Assembly (NCBI RefSeq): GCF_000332475.2 | Contig: NZ_AOGX02000015.1 | Coordinates: forward strand, 496,001-560,000 | Reading direction: 5' to 3' | Origin: Leptospira yanagawae serovar Saopaulo str. Sao Paulo = ATCC 700523 | Lineage (GTDB): Bacteria > Spirochaetota > Leptospiria > Leptospirales > Leptospiraceae | Length of the DNA: 64,000 nucleotides | Shown here: positions 18,649-28,063 of the stretch, piece after piece | Layout of the letters: every line of letters starts with the position of its first letter | Numbering within the stretch: position 1 is the first letter of the stretch | The notes under the pieces: model-generated | What the model was told of the DNA's origin: nothing | Seen by the model: the letters and a program-made list of their open reading frames with translations, nothing else | Databases searched by the model: none | Translations under genes and position numbers: made by a program

Positions 18649-19857
18649 TTAATGGTTCACCCTTGCCCATTCTTTCATTGGAAGGCCGTACAAATTGATA
18701 AACCCTTCGGCATCGTACTGATTGTACAATTCTTCTTTCTCAAAAGTGGAAAGGCCAGCGTTGTACAATGATTTGTTGGATTTTCTTCCTACAACAGTGC
18801 AGTTTCCTTTGTACAATTTAATCCGAACGGTTCCATTCACAAATTTTTGTGTGTAATCCATATAAGCTCGTAGGGCATTCATTTGGTTGGAATACCATTG
18901 GCCATTATAAATATAACGAGCAAACTCTTGCGAAAGTTCGTCTTTTTTGTGTTGGGTATCACGGTCGAGAGTGATGGATTCTAAGTCACGGTGTGCAATA
19001 TGTAAGATGGTACCACCGGGTGTTTCATAAACTCCTCGAGACTTGATACCAACAAGTCTGTTTTCTACGATATCCACACGACCCACTCCGTTTTTTCCAC
19101 CTAAATCATTTAAGGTTTCCATCACTTCAAGAGGGTTCATTTTTTTTCCATCGATGGCAACACAGTCTCCATTTTCAAAATCCAATTCCAAATAGGTTGG
19201 TTTATCAGGTGCTTTTTCTGGAGACACGGTGAGGATAAACATATCTTCTTTTGGCTCGTTGTATGGATCTTCCAAAATTCCGCCTTCAAAGGAAAGGTGC
19301 ATTAGGTTTCTGTCCATACTATAAGGTTTAGCGGCTGTTACAGGGACAGGGATTCCTTTTTTCTTTGCATATTCAATTAAATCAGCTCGGCCACCAAAAT
19401 TCCATGTCCTCCATGGAGCAATGATTTGTAAGTTAGGTGAAAGGGCTTTGAAGGTGAGTTCAAAACGTACTTGGTCGTTTCCTTTTCCAGTGGCGCCGTG
19501 AGAGAATGCATCTGCTCCCTCTTTTTTGGCAACCTCAGCCATAGCTTTTGCAATGAGAGGCCTTGCAAGAGAAGTTCCGAGTAAGTATCGCATTTCATAG
19601 ATCGCATTTCCGCGGATTGCAGGGAAAATAAAATCGCGAGCAAATTCTAAACGTAAGTCTTGGATGTATACTTTTGAAGCTCCTGTATTTTTTCCTTTTT
19701 CTTCAAGGCCTGTTAATTCTTCTTTTTGGCCAACATCGGCACAAAAAGCGATGACTTCACATCCATAGGTATCTTTCAACCAAGCAAGGATGACGGAGGT
19801 GTCGAGTCCACCTGAGTAAGCGAGAACGATTTTTTTGGGAGCAGGTTTCTCTTTCAT
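18649..19857 (-). CDS. argG: Argininosuccinate synthase
   Basis: A 402-residue ATP-dependent ligase joining citrulline and aspartate in arginine synthesis. The PP-loop [11 protein letters not shown] is at residues 12-22, followed by the family segments [15 protein letters not shown], the conserved region around [18 protein letters not shown], and the C-terminal [10 protein letters not shown]. Length is standard. First gene of the minus-strand run; 81 bp separate its start from the divergent nitrilase-like lipoprotein gene. Confidence 0.97.
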   Translation of the reverse strand: MKEKPAPKKIVLAYSGGLDTSVILAWLKDTYGCEVIAFCADVGQKEELTGLEEKGKNTGASKVYIQDLRLEFARDFIFPAIRGNAIYEMRYLLGTSLARPLIAKAMAEVAKKEGADAFSHGATGKGNDQVRFELTFKALSPNLQIIAPWRTWNFGGRADLIEYAKKKGIPVPVTAAKPYSMDRNLMHLSFEGGILEDPYNEPKEDMFILTVSPEKAPDKPTYLELDFENGDCVAIDGKKMNPLEVMETLNDLGGKNGVGRVDIVENRLVGIKSRGVYETPGGTILHIAHRDLESITLDRDTQHKKDELSQEFARYIYNGQWYSNQMNALRAYMDYTQKFVNGTVRIKLYKGNCTVVGRKSNKSLYNAGLSTFEKEELYNQYDAEGFINLYGLPMKEWARVNH

Positions 19858-19938
19858 AGAATAAGGTCAAAATAAAAGAAAAAACTAAGAACACAATTAA
19901 ATATTGTCTGAAACGAAGTTGTGTAGTAGATTTGGTGG

Positions 19939-21087
19939 ATGCGTTTTTTTGTCTCTTTTTCTGTTTTTCTATGCCTGACAATTTTGACACTCCAATGCAA
20001 AAAACAACCACACGAGTCCACTTCACTATCTGCAAAACTTCCAAAACCAATTTTTTACCAACAAACGGAAGGAAAAGGAAAACGAGGCACAGTCATTGGC
20101 ATCGAACCCTATCTGAACAAATACAGTTACGCTACAGAAGAAAGTTTTTATTTGAGTATAAGAGAATACTTCCAAAAGGCTAAAGACAACGAGAACATCT
20201 TTGTCGACCGAACCATCATTGTTTTGCCCGAATACATCGGAACATGGTTTGTGGTAACATCCGAAGACAAATCCATTTTTGAAAAGGAAACCATCAGCGA
20301 AGCCATGGAAGAATTGGTGAAACTAAACATTGGTTCCTTCCTCTGGCATTATGCCTTCAGTCCTTCCTATTCAACTGATCATCTAAAAGAAACACTCTTT
20401 CGGATGAAGGCTTGGCAAATGACGGATCGTTACCAGTCGATTTTTTCGCGGTTGGCTCGTGAATACCGAGTCGCGATTGTCGCGGGTTCTATTGTTTTGC
20501 CCCACCCCAAAGTAGTAGAAGGGAAAATCACACCAACGGATGGTCCACTTGAAAATGTGAGTTTTTATTTCCATCCTGATGGCCGAGTGGATGACCAAAT
20601 TGTTCGGAAACTTTTTCCCATTGCGGAAGAAAAACAGTTTATAAGCGAAGGGAAGTTAAATGAAAATCCAACGTACAGAACTCCATTGGGAAAGTTATAC
20701 ACCATGGTCTGTGCTGATTCTTGGTTTCCAGAAGTCTACCAAGAACTAACACAATCTGAAGCTGAAATTGTAATCGTTCCATCTTTTGTCGCCCCAAAAC
20801 ATGTTTGGTCGGAAAAATGGAATGGTTACAACGGTTATGCGAATCCAAAAGATATCAATCCCAAAGATATTGGAACCATCACCGAAAAATCGGCTTGGAA
20901 AAAATATGCAATGATGGGTCGCCTAAAAAATCCAAATGTTAAATTGGGAATGAATGTATTTTTTCGGGGAGAGATTTGGGATATGACAGCAGGTGGAGAC
21001 GCTTTTTTTCAGTTTATGGCTAAACCGGTAAACAATTTGGTAAAAGAAGAAAAATTCCAAGGAAGGTTATATGTATTCTATCTCTAG
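19939..21087 (+). CDS. Nitrilase-superfamily lipoprotein
   Basis: A 382-residue exported lipoprotein: signal peptide ending TILTLQC, lipidated cysteine at residue 20. The mature part is a carbon-nitrogen hydrolase fold with the triad apparently intact: Glu98 in IIVLPEYIGTW, Lys224 in IVRKLFPIAEE, Cys258 in YTMVCADSWFPE. The family hydrolyses nitriles, amides or transfers acyl groups; Lnt is a membrane-bound relative, but this protein lacks Lnt's TM helices. The substrate is unknown. The next gene begins inside its last codons (16-bp overlap), suggesting co-expression with the subunit-3-like and GMC genes. Confidence 0.82.
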   Translation: MRFFVSFSVFLCLTILTLQCKKQPHESTSLSAKLPKPIFYQQTEGKGKRGTVIGIEPYLNKYSYATEESFYLSIREYFQKAKDNENIFVDRTIIVLPEYIGTWFVVTSEDKSIFEKETISEAMEELVKLNIGSFLWHYAFSPSYSTDHLKETLFRMKAWQMTDRYQSIFSRLAREYRVAIVAGSIVLPHPKVVEGKITPTDGPLENVSFYFHPDGRVDDQIVRKLFPIAEEKQFISEGKLNENPTYRTPLGKLYTMVCADSWFPEVYQELTQSEAEIVIVPSFVAPKHVWSEKWNGYNGYANPKDINPKDIGTITEKSAWKKYAMMGRLKNPNVKLGMNVFFRGEIWDMTAGGDAFFQFMAKPVNNLVKEEKFQGRLYVFYL

Positions 21088-21598
21088 AAAGTCCTTTCTC
21101 GCGTTGTTATTATTTTGTGCCGGGATCAAATCCAAAATCCAATATTTTTATTTTAGTGATTCAGAAATCAAAACGGTCACTAGTTTTGTAGAAGTAGTGT
21201 TACCCATTGACGAACCTGGGATGCCTAACTTGGAAGAAGCAAGTGTTATGCGAAGATTGGATGAGGAATTGTACTTTGTTGCCGACGAAATCCAGGAAGA
21301 TTTCCACGCAGCAGTTATGGTATTAGAATATTTACCAATATTCTATGGGAAATTTCGATGTTTTTCAAATTTGGAAAAAGAAGTAAGGATTCAATTTTTA
21401 GAATCAATTGCAGAAACAGATTCGGATACAATTCGCGCGGTTGTGGGAAATTTAAAACTTTTGGTGTTCCTGGTTTACTATGGTCATAAATCAACTTGGG
21501 ATTCCATTTCCTACCCTGGTCCCTTTGCCAATCCACCTGAAAAATGGAGTGAAGCCCGCCTCCATTACCAAAATTTACTCAAAGGAAATTCGGTATAA
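21071..21598 (+). CDS. Gluconate 2-dehydrogenase subunit 3-like protein
   Basis: A 175-residue protein beginning with a Tat-like signal (SRKSFLALLLF, using RK instead of RR). The C-terminal YYGHKSTWDSISYPGPFANPP matches the conserved end of gluconate dehydrogenase subunit 3 proteins. In that family the small subunit escorts a GMC flavoprotein across the membrane; the GMC gene follows after 1 bp, which supports the call. It is shorter and more divergent than typical members. Confidence 0.75.
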   Translation: MYSISRKSFLALLLFCAGIKSKIQYFYFSDSEIKTVTSFVEVVLPIDEPGMPNLEEASVMRRLDEELYFVADEIQEDFHAAVMVLEYLPIFYGKFRCFSNLEKEVRIQFLESIAETDSDTIRAVVGNLKLLVFLVYYGHKSTWDSISYPGPFANPPEKWSEARLHYQNLLKGNSV

Positions 21599-21599
21599 G

Positions 21600-23156
21600 A
21601 TGAAAAAAATAGGAATGAATCGAGATTACAAAAGTTACGAACCAGGGGAAGTGGTCCAAGTGGATGTGGTGGTGATTGGTTCTGGTTGTGGTGGGGCAAC
21701 CATGGCTTATGAACTTTCCAAAAAGGGGATCAAGGTCGCATTACTCGAACAAGGTGGAAATTACCATACTGGCACCTTTGATAATAATGAATTGAACATG
21801 GCAGGGAAAGTTTCTGCAGAAAGGAATTTTCATACGACCAGTGATGGTGGGATCAACTTGGTATATGGTAACAATTTAGGAGGGGCCTCCGTGCACTACT
21901 GGGCTGATAGTTACCGCACACCTGAAGATCGTTTACTTTTGTGGAATCGAAAGTATGGTATCGAACACCACCTTCCTGAAGATTTAAATCCATATTGGAG
22001 TGAATTAGAATCTGACTTACATGTATCTCCTGCCACGGAAGAATACTTCAATCCTATGAATCGGTTGTTTCGGAACGCATCACAACGATTAGGTTGGGAA
22101 GGGCATGCCGTCCCACAAGCCAGGAAAAATTGCCAAAAATCTGGCCACTGTATGCAAGGTTGCCTTTTTGGTGCGAAACAATCCCAACTCATCACTCATA
22201 TCCCAAATGCTGTTCGACTCGGAACCGATGTTTACACTGATCTAAGAGCGGAGCGTTTGGAAATTGTGGGAAACCAAGTGAAAGGACTTGTGGCAGTGGC
22301 CATCGATAGAGGAACTTTAAAACCAACCCAAACCAAACTTCGTTTCCAATCCAAAGCGGTTTGTGTTTCAGCGGGAGGGTTTGGGAGTAGTAAATTTTTA
22401 TTAAAGAATGGATTGAAAAAAAGACTGCCGGCGCTTGGTGAATTTTTGGCAATCAATCCTTCCCCCATGGTACATGCGTTATATGAAGAGCCAATTGTTC
22501 AGTGGCGAAATATCCCTGCGGCTTATGGTGTTGAAGGGTTTCGGTTGGCCAAGTTCCAAAATGGTTCGTACATAGAAGGTGGGTATATGCTGATGCCAAA
22601 CCAATTGCAACCAGCTACCCTTGCCGCTCTCATACCAAGTTTCGGAAAAGACCACTTCCGTTATATGAAACAATTGGAATATTTGGGTGGGACCATCGGT
22701 TGGATTGATGATGTAGAGGGTGAACTTGGTTCGATCCAAGTGGATTTGTTTGGAAAAACAAAGGTAAATTATCCATTTGGTAAAATCACCAAACAAATAT
22801 TCAGCGATCTGACATACAAACAGATGAAATTGAATTTTGAAGCGGGTGCCAAAGAAGTATTCCTTGCTGGGATGAAACTACGCAAATTCACAAAATTACC
22901 AAATAAAGAAGAGATTGATGCCCTTGCTTGGAGGCCAGCTGAGTTTCCAATGGCAGCCCCACACCCGGCAGGAGGTTGTAGGATGGGAAAATCGAACGAC
23001 ACTTCCGTTGTGAATTCCAAACACCAAGTCCATGGGTTTCAAAATTTGTTTGTGGCTGATTCCTCCGTGTTTCCTACGGGTGTTAGTGTGGATCCCAGTT
23101 TTACCATTATGGCATTTAGCAAAAAGGCATCTGAGTTTGTAGCTGACGTTATGTGA
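21600..23156 (+). CDS. GMC-family FAD oxidoreductase
   Basis: A 518-residue flavoprotein. Start 21600 chosen: it follows the preceding stop by 1 bp and has AAGGAAA upstream, while the longer frame runs back into that gene. FAD motif VVVIGSGCGGATMAYEL (G27, G29, G32); a cysteine-rich block NCQKSGHCMQGCLFGAKQS as in large-subunit alcohol/gluconate dehydrogenases; C-terminal active-site region AAPHPAGGCRMG and VSVDPSFTIMA. It probably oxidises an alcohol or sugar and works with the subunit-3-like protein. The usual cytochrome subunit is absent, so the electron acceptor is unknown. The end overlaps the convergent methyltransferase gene by 8 bp. Confidence 0.87.
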   Translation: MKKIGMNRDYKSYEPGEVVQVDVVVIGSGCGGATMAYELSKKGIKVALLEQGGNYHTGTFDNNELNMAGKVSAERNFHTTSDGGINLVYGNNLGGASVHYWADSYRTPEDRLLLWNRKYGIEHHLPEDLNPYWSELESDLHVSPATEEYFNPMNRLFRNASQRLGWEGHAVPQARKNCQKSGHCMQGCLFGAKQSQLITHIPNAVRLGTDVYTDLRAERLEIVGNQVKGLVAVAIDRGTLKPTQTKLRFQSKAVCVSAGGFGSSKFLLKNGLKKRLPALGEFLAINPSPMVHALYEEPIVQWRNIPAAYGVEGFRLAKFQNGSYIEGGYMLMPNQLQPATLAALIPSFGKDHFRYMKQLEYLGGTIGWIDDVEGELGSIQVDLFGKTKVNYPFGKITKQIFSDLTYKQMKLNFEAGAKEVFLAGMKLRKFTKLPNKEEIDALAWRPAEFPMAAPHPAGGCRMGKSNDTSVVNSKHQVHGFQNLFVADSSVFPTGVSVDPSFTIMAFSKKASEFVADVM

Positions 23157-24348
23157 GATTTTTATTCCGAAAAACTGCAACAGTTTCTACGTGGTCAGTT
23201 CTTGGGAACATATCAACCGGCTGTAAGGAATTTAAAAAATACTGTTTGGTGAGTAAAATGGAATCTTCCCTGAGACTCAATGGATCACACGATACATAAA
23301 CAATTTTTTTGAAACCCATTCCTAGGATGGTTTCGATCACTTCTTGTCCGAGGCCAGTTCGTGGAGGATCGAGAACAATGGTGTCGTAATTTTTTCCATA
23401 TAAAGTTGGTAAAACTTCTGCGACTCTACCTTTTCGAAACCGAACATTATGTACTTTATTGTATTTTAATGATTCGAGAGCAGTTCTATGAGAATTTGGA
23501 TTTTCTTCGATCCCAAGTACTTCTTTACTTTGGTTTGCAATCCAAAAGGAAATAGTTCCGATTCCTGAATAAGCATCGATTACACGTGAATCCTTTTCGA
23601 TTTCATCTAATACCAAATTGTACAAACTAGGAGTTTGGATGGGGTTTACCTGTAAAAAGGTGGAAAGTCCGACTCGGAATTTATGTTTTCCAAAATGTTC
23701 GTGGATGTAGGGTCTACCCCATAACAGATGTTCTTCGCGACCAAGTGCCATGGTTGTGTGTTTGGTATTGATGTTGTGAATGATCCCCACTAATTTTCCA
23801 AACTTTCCTGTTTTTCCGATTCGATTTTGGATGGCAGTATGAAGTCTTTTGGAAGCATCCTTTGCATGGGGAAGGTCTTCTTTTGCGGTGACAATTCCTA
23901 AAATGATTTCTCCAGTGGAAATTGATTTCCTAGCCACAAGGTACTTCATCATACCTCGTTTGGATTTTTCATTATAAGGTAATAGTCCTTCTCGCCTTGC
24001 CCATTGTTTGACGGCAAGTGCAACTTCTGTGAGTCCTGGGTCCTGGATTTGGCATTCTGTTTGGTCGAGGACGAAGGAAGCTTCTTTATTAAAAAGTCCA
24101 AGTGTGAGTAAGGTTTTGTTTCCTACATTACGGCGGCCAAAGGGAAGTTGGATTTTGTGACGGTAGTATTCAGGAGATGGACTTGGAACAATCGTTTTAA
24201 ATTCTACGTGGCGATATGCCTTAAATAATTCTTTGATGTTTTGTTCTTTTTTACGAAGTTCTTTTGTATAATCGATATCGAGGTAATTACAACCACCACA
24301 AGTACCAAAATGAGTGCAGATTGTATTGTTTGGTTTTGTTGAAGTCAT
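23149..24348 (-). CDS. rlmD: RumA/TrmA-family RNA uracil-C5 methyltransferase
   Basis: A 399-residue SAM enzyme. An N-terminal 4Fe-4S cysteine set (C11, C17 and C20 in ICTHFGTCGGC, plus a distal Cys in DQTECQI) is typical of the RlmD/RumA branch. The C-terminal SAM domain has VIDAYSGIGTISFW, LDPPRTGLG and the catalytic cysteine in YVSCDPLSL. The N-terminal TRAM domain of E. coli RlmD is not evident, so the exact target (23S U1939, U747 or another) is uncertain. Its start overlaps the pyrD stop by 4 bp. Confidence 0.87.
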   Translation of the reverse strand: MTSTKPNNTICTHFGTCGGCNYLDIDYTKELRKKEQNIKELFKAYRHVEFKTIVPSPSPEYYRHKIQLPFGRRNVGNKTLLTLGLFNKEASFVLDQTECQIQDPGLTEVALAVKQWARREGLLPYNEKSKRGMMKYLVARKSISTGEIILGIVTAKEDLPHAKDASKRLHTAIQNRIGKTGKFGKLVGIIHNINTKHTTMALGREEHLLWGRPYIHEHFGKHKFRVGLSTFLQVNPIQTPSLYNLVLDEIEKDSRVIDAYSGIGTISFWIANQSKEVLGIEENPNSHRTALESLKYNKVHNVRFRKGRVAEVLPTLYGKNYDTIVLDPPRTGLGQEVIETILGMGFKKIVYVSCDPLSLREDSILLTKQYFLNSLQPVDMFPRTDHVETVAVFRNKNLT

Positions 24349-25418
24349 TTGATTTTTCCAGAGCCAACGAGTTGGCTGATCGATTGGTAACCTCTTTCTT
24401 TCACAACTTTGTCTAAGTAAGAACAGATTTGAAAGGGTAAAAAAGGACCTTCATAGATGTAACCAGTATAAATTTGGATGAGGTTGGCACCTGCTTCCAT
24501 CATCTGAAGTGCTTTTTCTCGTGTGTCGATCCCACCAACACCAATGATTGGAATTTTTCCCTGTAAGGTTTGATAAGCTAGGGAAACAAAACGAAGTGAT
24601 TTTTCGAAAAGTGGTCCACCAGACAATCCACCCTCTGGAGGATTTTCTTCACCTAGGTTTTGTTTGTCGAGTGTAGTATTCGTGAGGATCACTCCACTAA
24701 TTTTGTAATCCAAACATACTTTGAGATTTTCAATGAGTTCTTCTTCCGTTAAGTCGGGAGCAAATTTTAAATACAATGGAATAGGAAACGAGTTTTGGAA
24801 TTCCTTTTGGATTCCTTGGATGAGATCGATCAAACTCTGTTTGGATTGTAGAGAGCGTAAACCTGGGGTGTTGGGTGAACTGATATTGATCACCGCATAA
24901 TCACCGTAAGGGATTAGTTTTTTTAAAGTGTATACATAATCACTTACTGCGTCTTCCAAGGCTGTGACCTTGGATTTACCAGCATTGATCCCTCTCACTC
25001 CCAACTTTTGTTGGTTCTTTAAATTGATTTCGGTTTGGTCTGCACCTGGATTGTTAAAACCCATTCTGTTTACCAGTGCTTTGGATTTAGGAAACCGAAA
25101 GAGCCTTGGTTTTTCATTTCCTGATTGTGCTTTGGCTGTGATGGTTCCTACTTCGATAAATCCAAATCCCATATGGATCATGGTTGGAAATAGTTCGGTT
25201 GTTTTATCAAAACCAGCAGCAAGTCCGACCGGATTTGGGAATCGAATTCCATGGATGGTTTGTTCCAATCGACTAGAAGGATATTGAAAGATGACAGACA
25301 GTGTTTTATGGAAAAAGGGAATTTTTTTGGATAAAGTAAGAAAGGTAGCGACTAAATGGTGTGCTGATTCAGGGTCTAAATGGAATAATATGGGTTTGAT
25401 CAGGTGGTGGTAAAACAA
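24345..25418 (-). CDS. pyrD: Dihydroorotate dehydrogenase (quinone), class 2
   Basis: A 357-residue membrane-associated flavoenzyme oxidising dihydroorotate to orotate with quinone. The start is set at TTG 25418: AAGGA lies 8 nt upstream and the resulting N-terminus, FYHHLIKPILFHLDPESAHH, lines up with the class-2 N-terminal helix (E. coli begins MYYPFVRKALFQLDPERAH). The frame is open to 25538 but those 40 codons have no family counterpart and overlap the divergent kinase gene. Catalytic serine region VINISSPNTPGL, FMN region IIGVGGIDTREKALQMMEAGA. The end overlaps the methyltransferase start by 4 bp. Confidence 0.94.
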   Translation of the reverse strand: MFYHHLIKPILFHLDPESAHHLVATFLTLSKKIPFFHKTLSVIFQYPSSRLEQTIHGIRFPNPVGLAAGFDKTTELFPTMIHMGFGFIEVGTITAKAQSGNEKPRLFRFPKSKALVNRMGFNNPGADQTEINLKNQQKLGVRGINAGKSKVTALEDAVSDYVYTLKKLIPYGDYAVINISSPNTPGLRSLQSKQSLIDLIQGIQKEFQNSFPIPLYLKFAPDLTEEELIENLKVCLDYKISGVILTNTTLDKQNLGEENPPEGGLSGGPLFEKSLRFVSLAYQTLQGKIPIIGVGGIDTREKALQMMEAGANLIQIYTGYIYEGPFLPFQICSYLDKVVKERGYQSISQLVGSGKIK

Positions 25419-25518
25419 GGGAAAAATCCTTACGTTGATTCTTTTTTCCCTACGATTTCTTACAATTTCTTTCCGAAAAAGACAATGTTTCCTAGATTCC
25501 TCATTAGGACAGTACTTG

Positions 25519-27135
25519 ATGCCCTCTAATTCTCCCATATCTCGAATTTGGCAAAACCCATCTGCTTTTCCTCACGAAGAGGTGCTCCGGGAATTAGAAA
25601 ATTTACTCCGGTCGAATCCTGATTTTTGGCTAAAAATCAATCGAGAAGGGATCATTGTAGATTATAAAACATCTCGGTTTGTGAACATAGGTGACAAACC
25701 AGAACTCTTACTTGGCCAACACATCAGTGTTGGTTTACCTCCTTATTTAAGAGAGATTACTTCAGAAGCACTCGCATACCTTACTGAGAAAAAAAGTTTG
25801 GTGTTTTGGAAAGAGTATTCTTACGGAGATGAACCAAACATTCGTCATGTGGAAGTTCGATTTGTGGTTCTGTATGATGGTTTTATCATGTCCAACCATC
25901 GTGATATCACGGAACGAAAACGATTGGAGAACGCTTTTTTAGAAAGTGAATCCAGGTTTCTTTCCATGGCACAAAATGCAGCCGATTCCATTGTGATCAT
26001 CAATGACGAAGGGATCATTCAGTTTTTTAACAAAACTGCAGAAAATACATTTGGATACAAACAAGAAGAAGTTATCGGAAAAAATGTAACCATCATCATT
26101 CCTCCTGAATACAAAGACAAACACGACGGATTTTTGCGACGATATAAAGAAACGGGAGAGACTCATATCATCGGAGTGGGAAGGGAAGTGTTCGCACAAC
26201 GGAAATCAGGTGAAGTGTTTCCTTGTGAACTTTCCGTTGGTGAATTTAAAACCAAAACGGGAAAAATGTTTACTGGAATTCTCAGAGACATTAGCCAAAG
26301 GAAACTGCAAGAAGAAGAACTTTATCAATACAGAAATCATTTAGAAGATTTGGTAGAAAGCCAAACGATGGACCTAAAGATGTCCAAAAATATTGCAGAA
26401 GAAGCATCCTATATGAAATCACTTTTTCTTGCGAATATTTCTCATGAGTTAAAAACACCCATCCATGCCATTTTAAGTTATGCAGAACTTGGTGCAGAAA
26501 AGTCGGCGACTGTTACTCCTGAAAAAATAAAGGAATACTTCCAAATCATTGATTCTTCTGGCAAACGACTACTTTCTCTTTTGGAAAACTTACTTGATAT
26601 TGCCAAACTAGAATCTGGTAAAATGCGATATTTGTTCGAAAAGAACTGTTTAAAAGAAACTACTAAGTTTGTGATCAATGAAATGCGAGCAATTTTGGAA
26701 AAAAGAGGGATCACAGTTGTTTTACTTGATAAGGAAGAGCGTTGGGAAGCGGAATTTGATTATGAGCGCATCCAACAAGTGATTAGAAATATCATCTCCA
26801 ATGCATTAAAATTCATTCCAAATGATACTAATATAGAGATCAGTTTGATAAAAAGAGAATTTATTCCTAGAAAATCTCAGTCCTATGTCATAGGGATTGG
26901 CATACAAATTAGAGATTTTGGTCCAGGAATCCCACCTGAGGATCTTGATAAAATCTTTGAAAAGTTCATCCAATCGAAACAAGTGAAAGCGGGAACAAAA
27001 GGAACAGGACTCGGTTTGTCAATTTCAAGAGAAATCGTTAATGATCATAGCGGTCTGTTGTATGCAGAAAATCATGAAGATAAGGGAGCTGTTTTTACAA
27101 TGTTAATACCATGTTCCCGTGAAGGAATCAGATGA
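25519..27135 (+). CDS. Two-PAS sensor histidine kinase
   Basis: A 538-residue cytosolic kinase. Start 25519 (MPSNSPISRIW) with AGGAC upstream; the open frame extends back to 25435 but lies over pyrD. PAS 1 covers about residues 25-140 and ends MSNHRDITERKRL; PAS 2 (SRFLSMAQNAADSIVIIND) ends GILRDISQRKLQ. A coiled segment leads to H-box FLANISHELKTPIHAI, then N-box ISNALKF, G1 IRDFGPGIPPEDLDKIFEKF and G2 GTGLGLSISREI. Its stop overlaps the start of the next gene (ATGA), so the pair is translationally coupled and probably forms one signalling unit. Confidence 0.93.
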   Translation: MPSNSPISRIWQNPSAFPHEEVLRELENLLRSNPDFWLKINREGIIVDYKTSRFVNIGDKPELLLGQHISVGLPPYLREITSEALAYLTEKKSLVFWKEYSYGDEPNIRHVEVRFVVLYDGFIMSNHRDITERKRLENAFLESESRFLSMAQNAADSIVIINDEGIIQFFNKTAENTFGYKQEEVIGKNVTIIIPPEYKDKHDGFLRRYKETGETHIIGVGREVFAQRKSGEVFPCELSVGEFKTKTGKMFTGILRDISQRKLQEEELYQYRNHLEDLVESQTMDLKMSKNIAEEASYMKSLFLANISHELKTPIHAILSYAELGAEKSATVTPEKIKEYFQIIDSSGKRLLSLLENLLDIAKLESGKMRYLFEKNCLKETTKFVINEMRAILEKRGITVVLLDKEERWEAEFDYERIQQVIRNIISNALKFIPNDTNIEISLIKREFIPRKSQSYVIGIGIQIRDFGPGIPPEDLDKIFEKFIQSKQVKAGTKGTGLGLSISREIVNDHSGLLYAENHEDKGAVFTMLIPCSREGIR

Positions 27136-28061
27136 TCAATTTACTTGCCGTTGATGATGAAATGATCAATTTGATGATCATCGATGAATCTTTGTCAGAC
27201 AAGGGATTTACAGTTGTTAAAGCAAAAGATGGAGAAGAAGCGTTTCAAATTTTAAATTCCGGATCCATCTTATTTCATGCCATTATTTTGGATCGATTGA
27301 TGCCAAAGATGGATGGAATCGAACTTTTAAAAAAAATCAAACGTTCGGAAAAATACAGAGACATTCCCGTTATATTTCAAACTGCAATGAGTTCCATCAC
27401 GGATATGACGGAAGGGCTTGATGCTGGTGCCTTTTATTATTTAACCAAACCATATTCACGAGCATTACTCGTTCGTATTGTCCAAACCGCAGTAGAACAT
27501 TTTATCAAATTACAAAGAGCAAAAGAAGATTTGCACAAAGGAATGGGAGCACTTCGTCATATGATCACCGGCGAATTTCGGATTCGTTCGATTCGTGAAT
27601 CACATGAACTGGCACCATTACTTGCCAATGCTTGCCCTGATCCAGAACGTGTGTTAACCGGTATTATGGAAATTTTAAACAATGCCATCGAACATGGAAA
27701 TTTAGGAATTTCTTACCAAGAAAAATCGGAACTCCATGACAATGATAAGTTGATGGAAGAAATCTTTCGTAGGCTGGATACACCTGAATACAAAGACAAA
27801 TTTGTAAAGGTTAGTTTTGAAAGGAATGAGGAACGGATCGAAATTCGAATCAGCGACCAAGGAAAGGGTTTTGATTGGAAACGGTATTTGTCGATTGAAG
27901 CGATGACGAAAAATGCCTTCAAAACACATGGCCGTGGAATCTTTATGGCAAAAAAATTATCTTTTGATGACCTAACCTATATCGACGAGGGAAGGACTGC
28001 GATCATCCGAATTGACCTTACCAATAAAACAAGTAATTTACTCACTGACTTTCAGGAATGA
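27132..28061 (+). CDS. Receiver fused to RsbW-type ATPase domain
   Basis: A 309-residue protein. The receiver (about 1-125) has AVDDE, phospho-acceptor in IILDRLMPKMDG and lysine in YLTKPYS. The C-terminal half (about 160-305) is a GHKL ATPase of the anti-sigma/RsbW type: N-box GIMEILNNAIEHGN, G1 ISDQGKGFD, G2 THGRGIFMAKKL; no H-box. This suggests phosphorylation by the coupled upstream kinase switches a serine-kinase/anti-sigma activity that could act on a STAS protein. Target inferred only; the single STAS gene in the window is at 4509. Confidence 0.87.
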   Translation: MINLLAVDDEMINLMIIDESLSDKGFTVVKAKDGEEAFQILNSGSILFHAIILDRLMPKMDGIELLKKIKRSEKYRDIPVIFQTAMSSITDMTEGLDAGAFYYLTKPYSRALLVRIVQTAVEHFIKLQRAKEDLHKGMGALRHMITGEFRIRSIRESHELAPLLANACPDPERVLTGIMEILNNAIEHGNLGISYQEKSELHDNDKLMEEIFRRLDTPEYKDKFVKVSFERNEERIEIRISDQGKGFDWKRYLSIEAMTKNAFKTHGRGIFMAKKLSFDDLTYIDEGRTAIIRIDLTNKTSNLLTDFQE

Positions 28062-28063
28062 TT

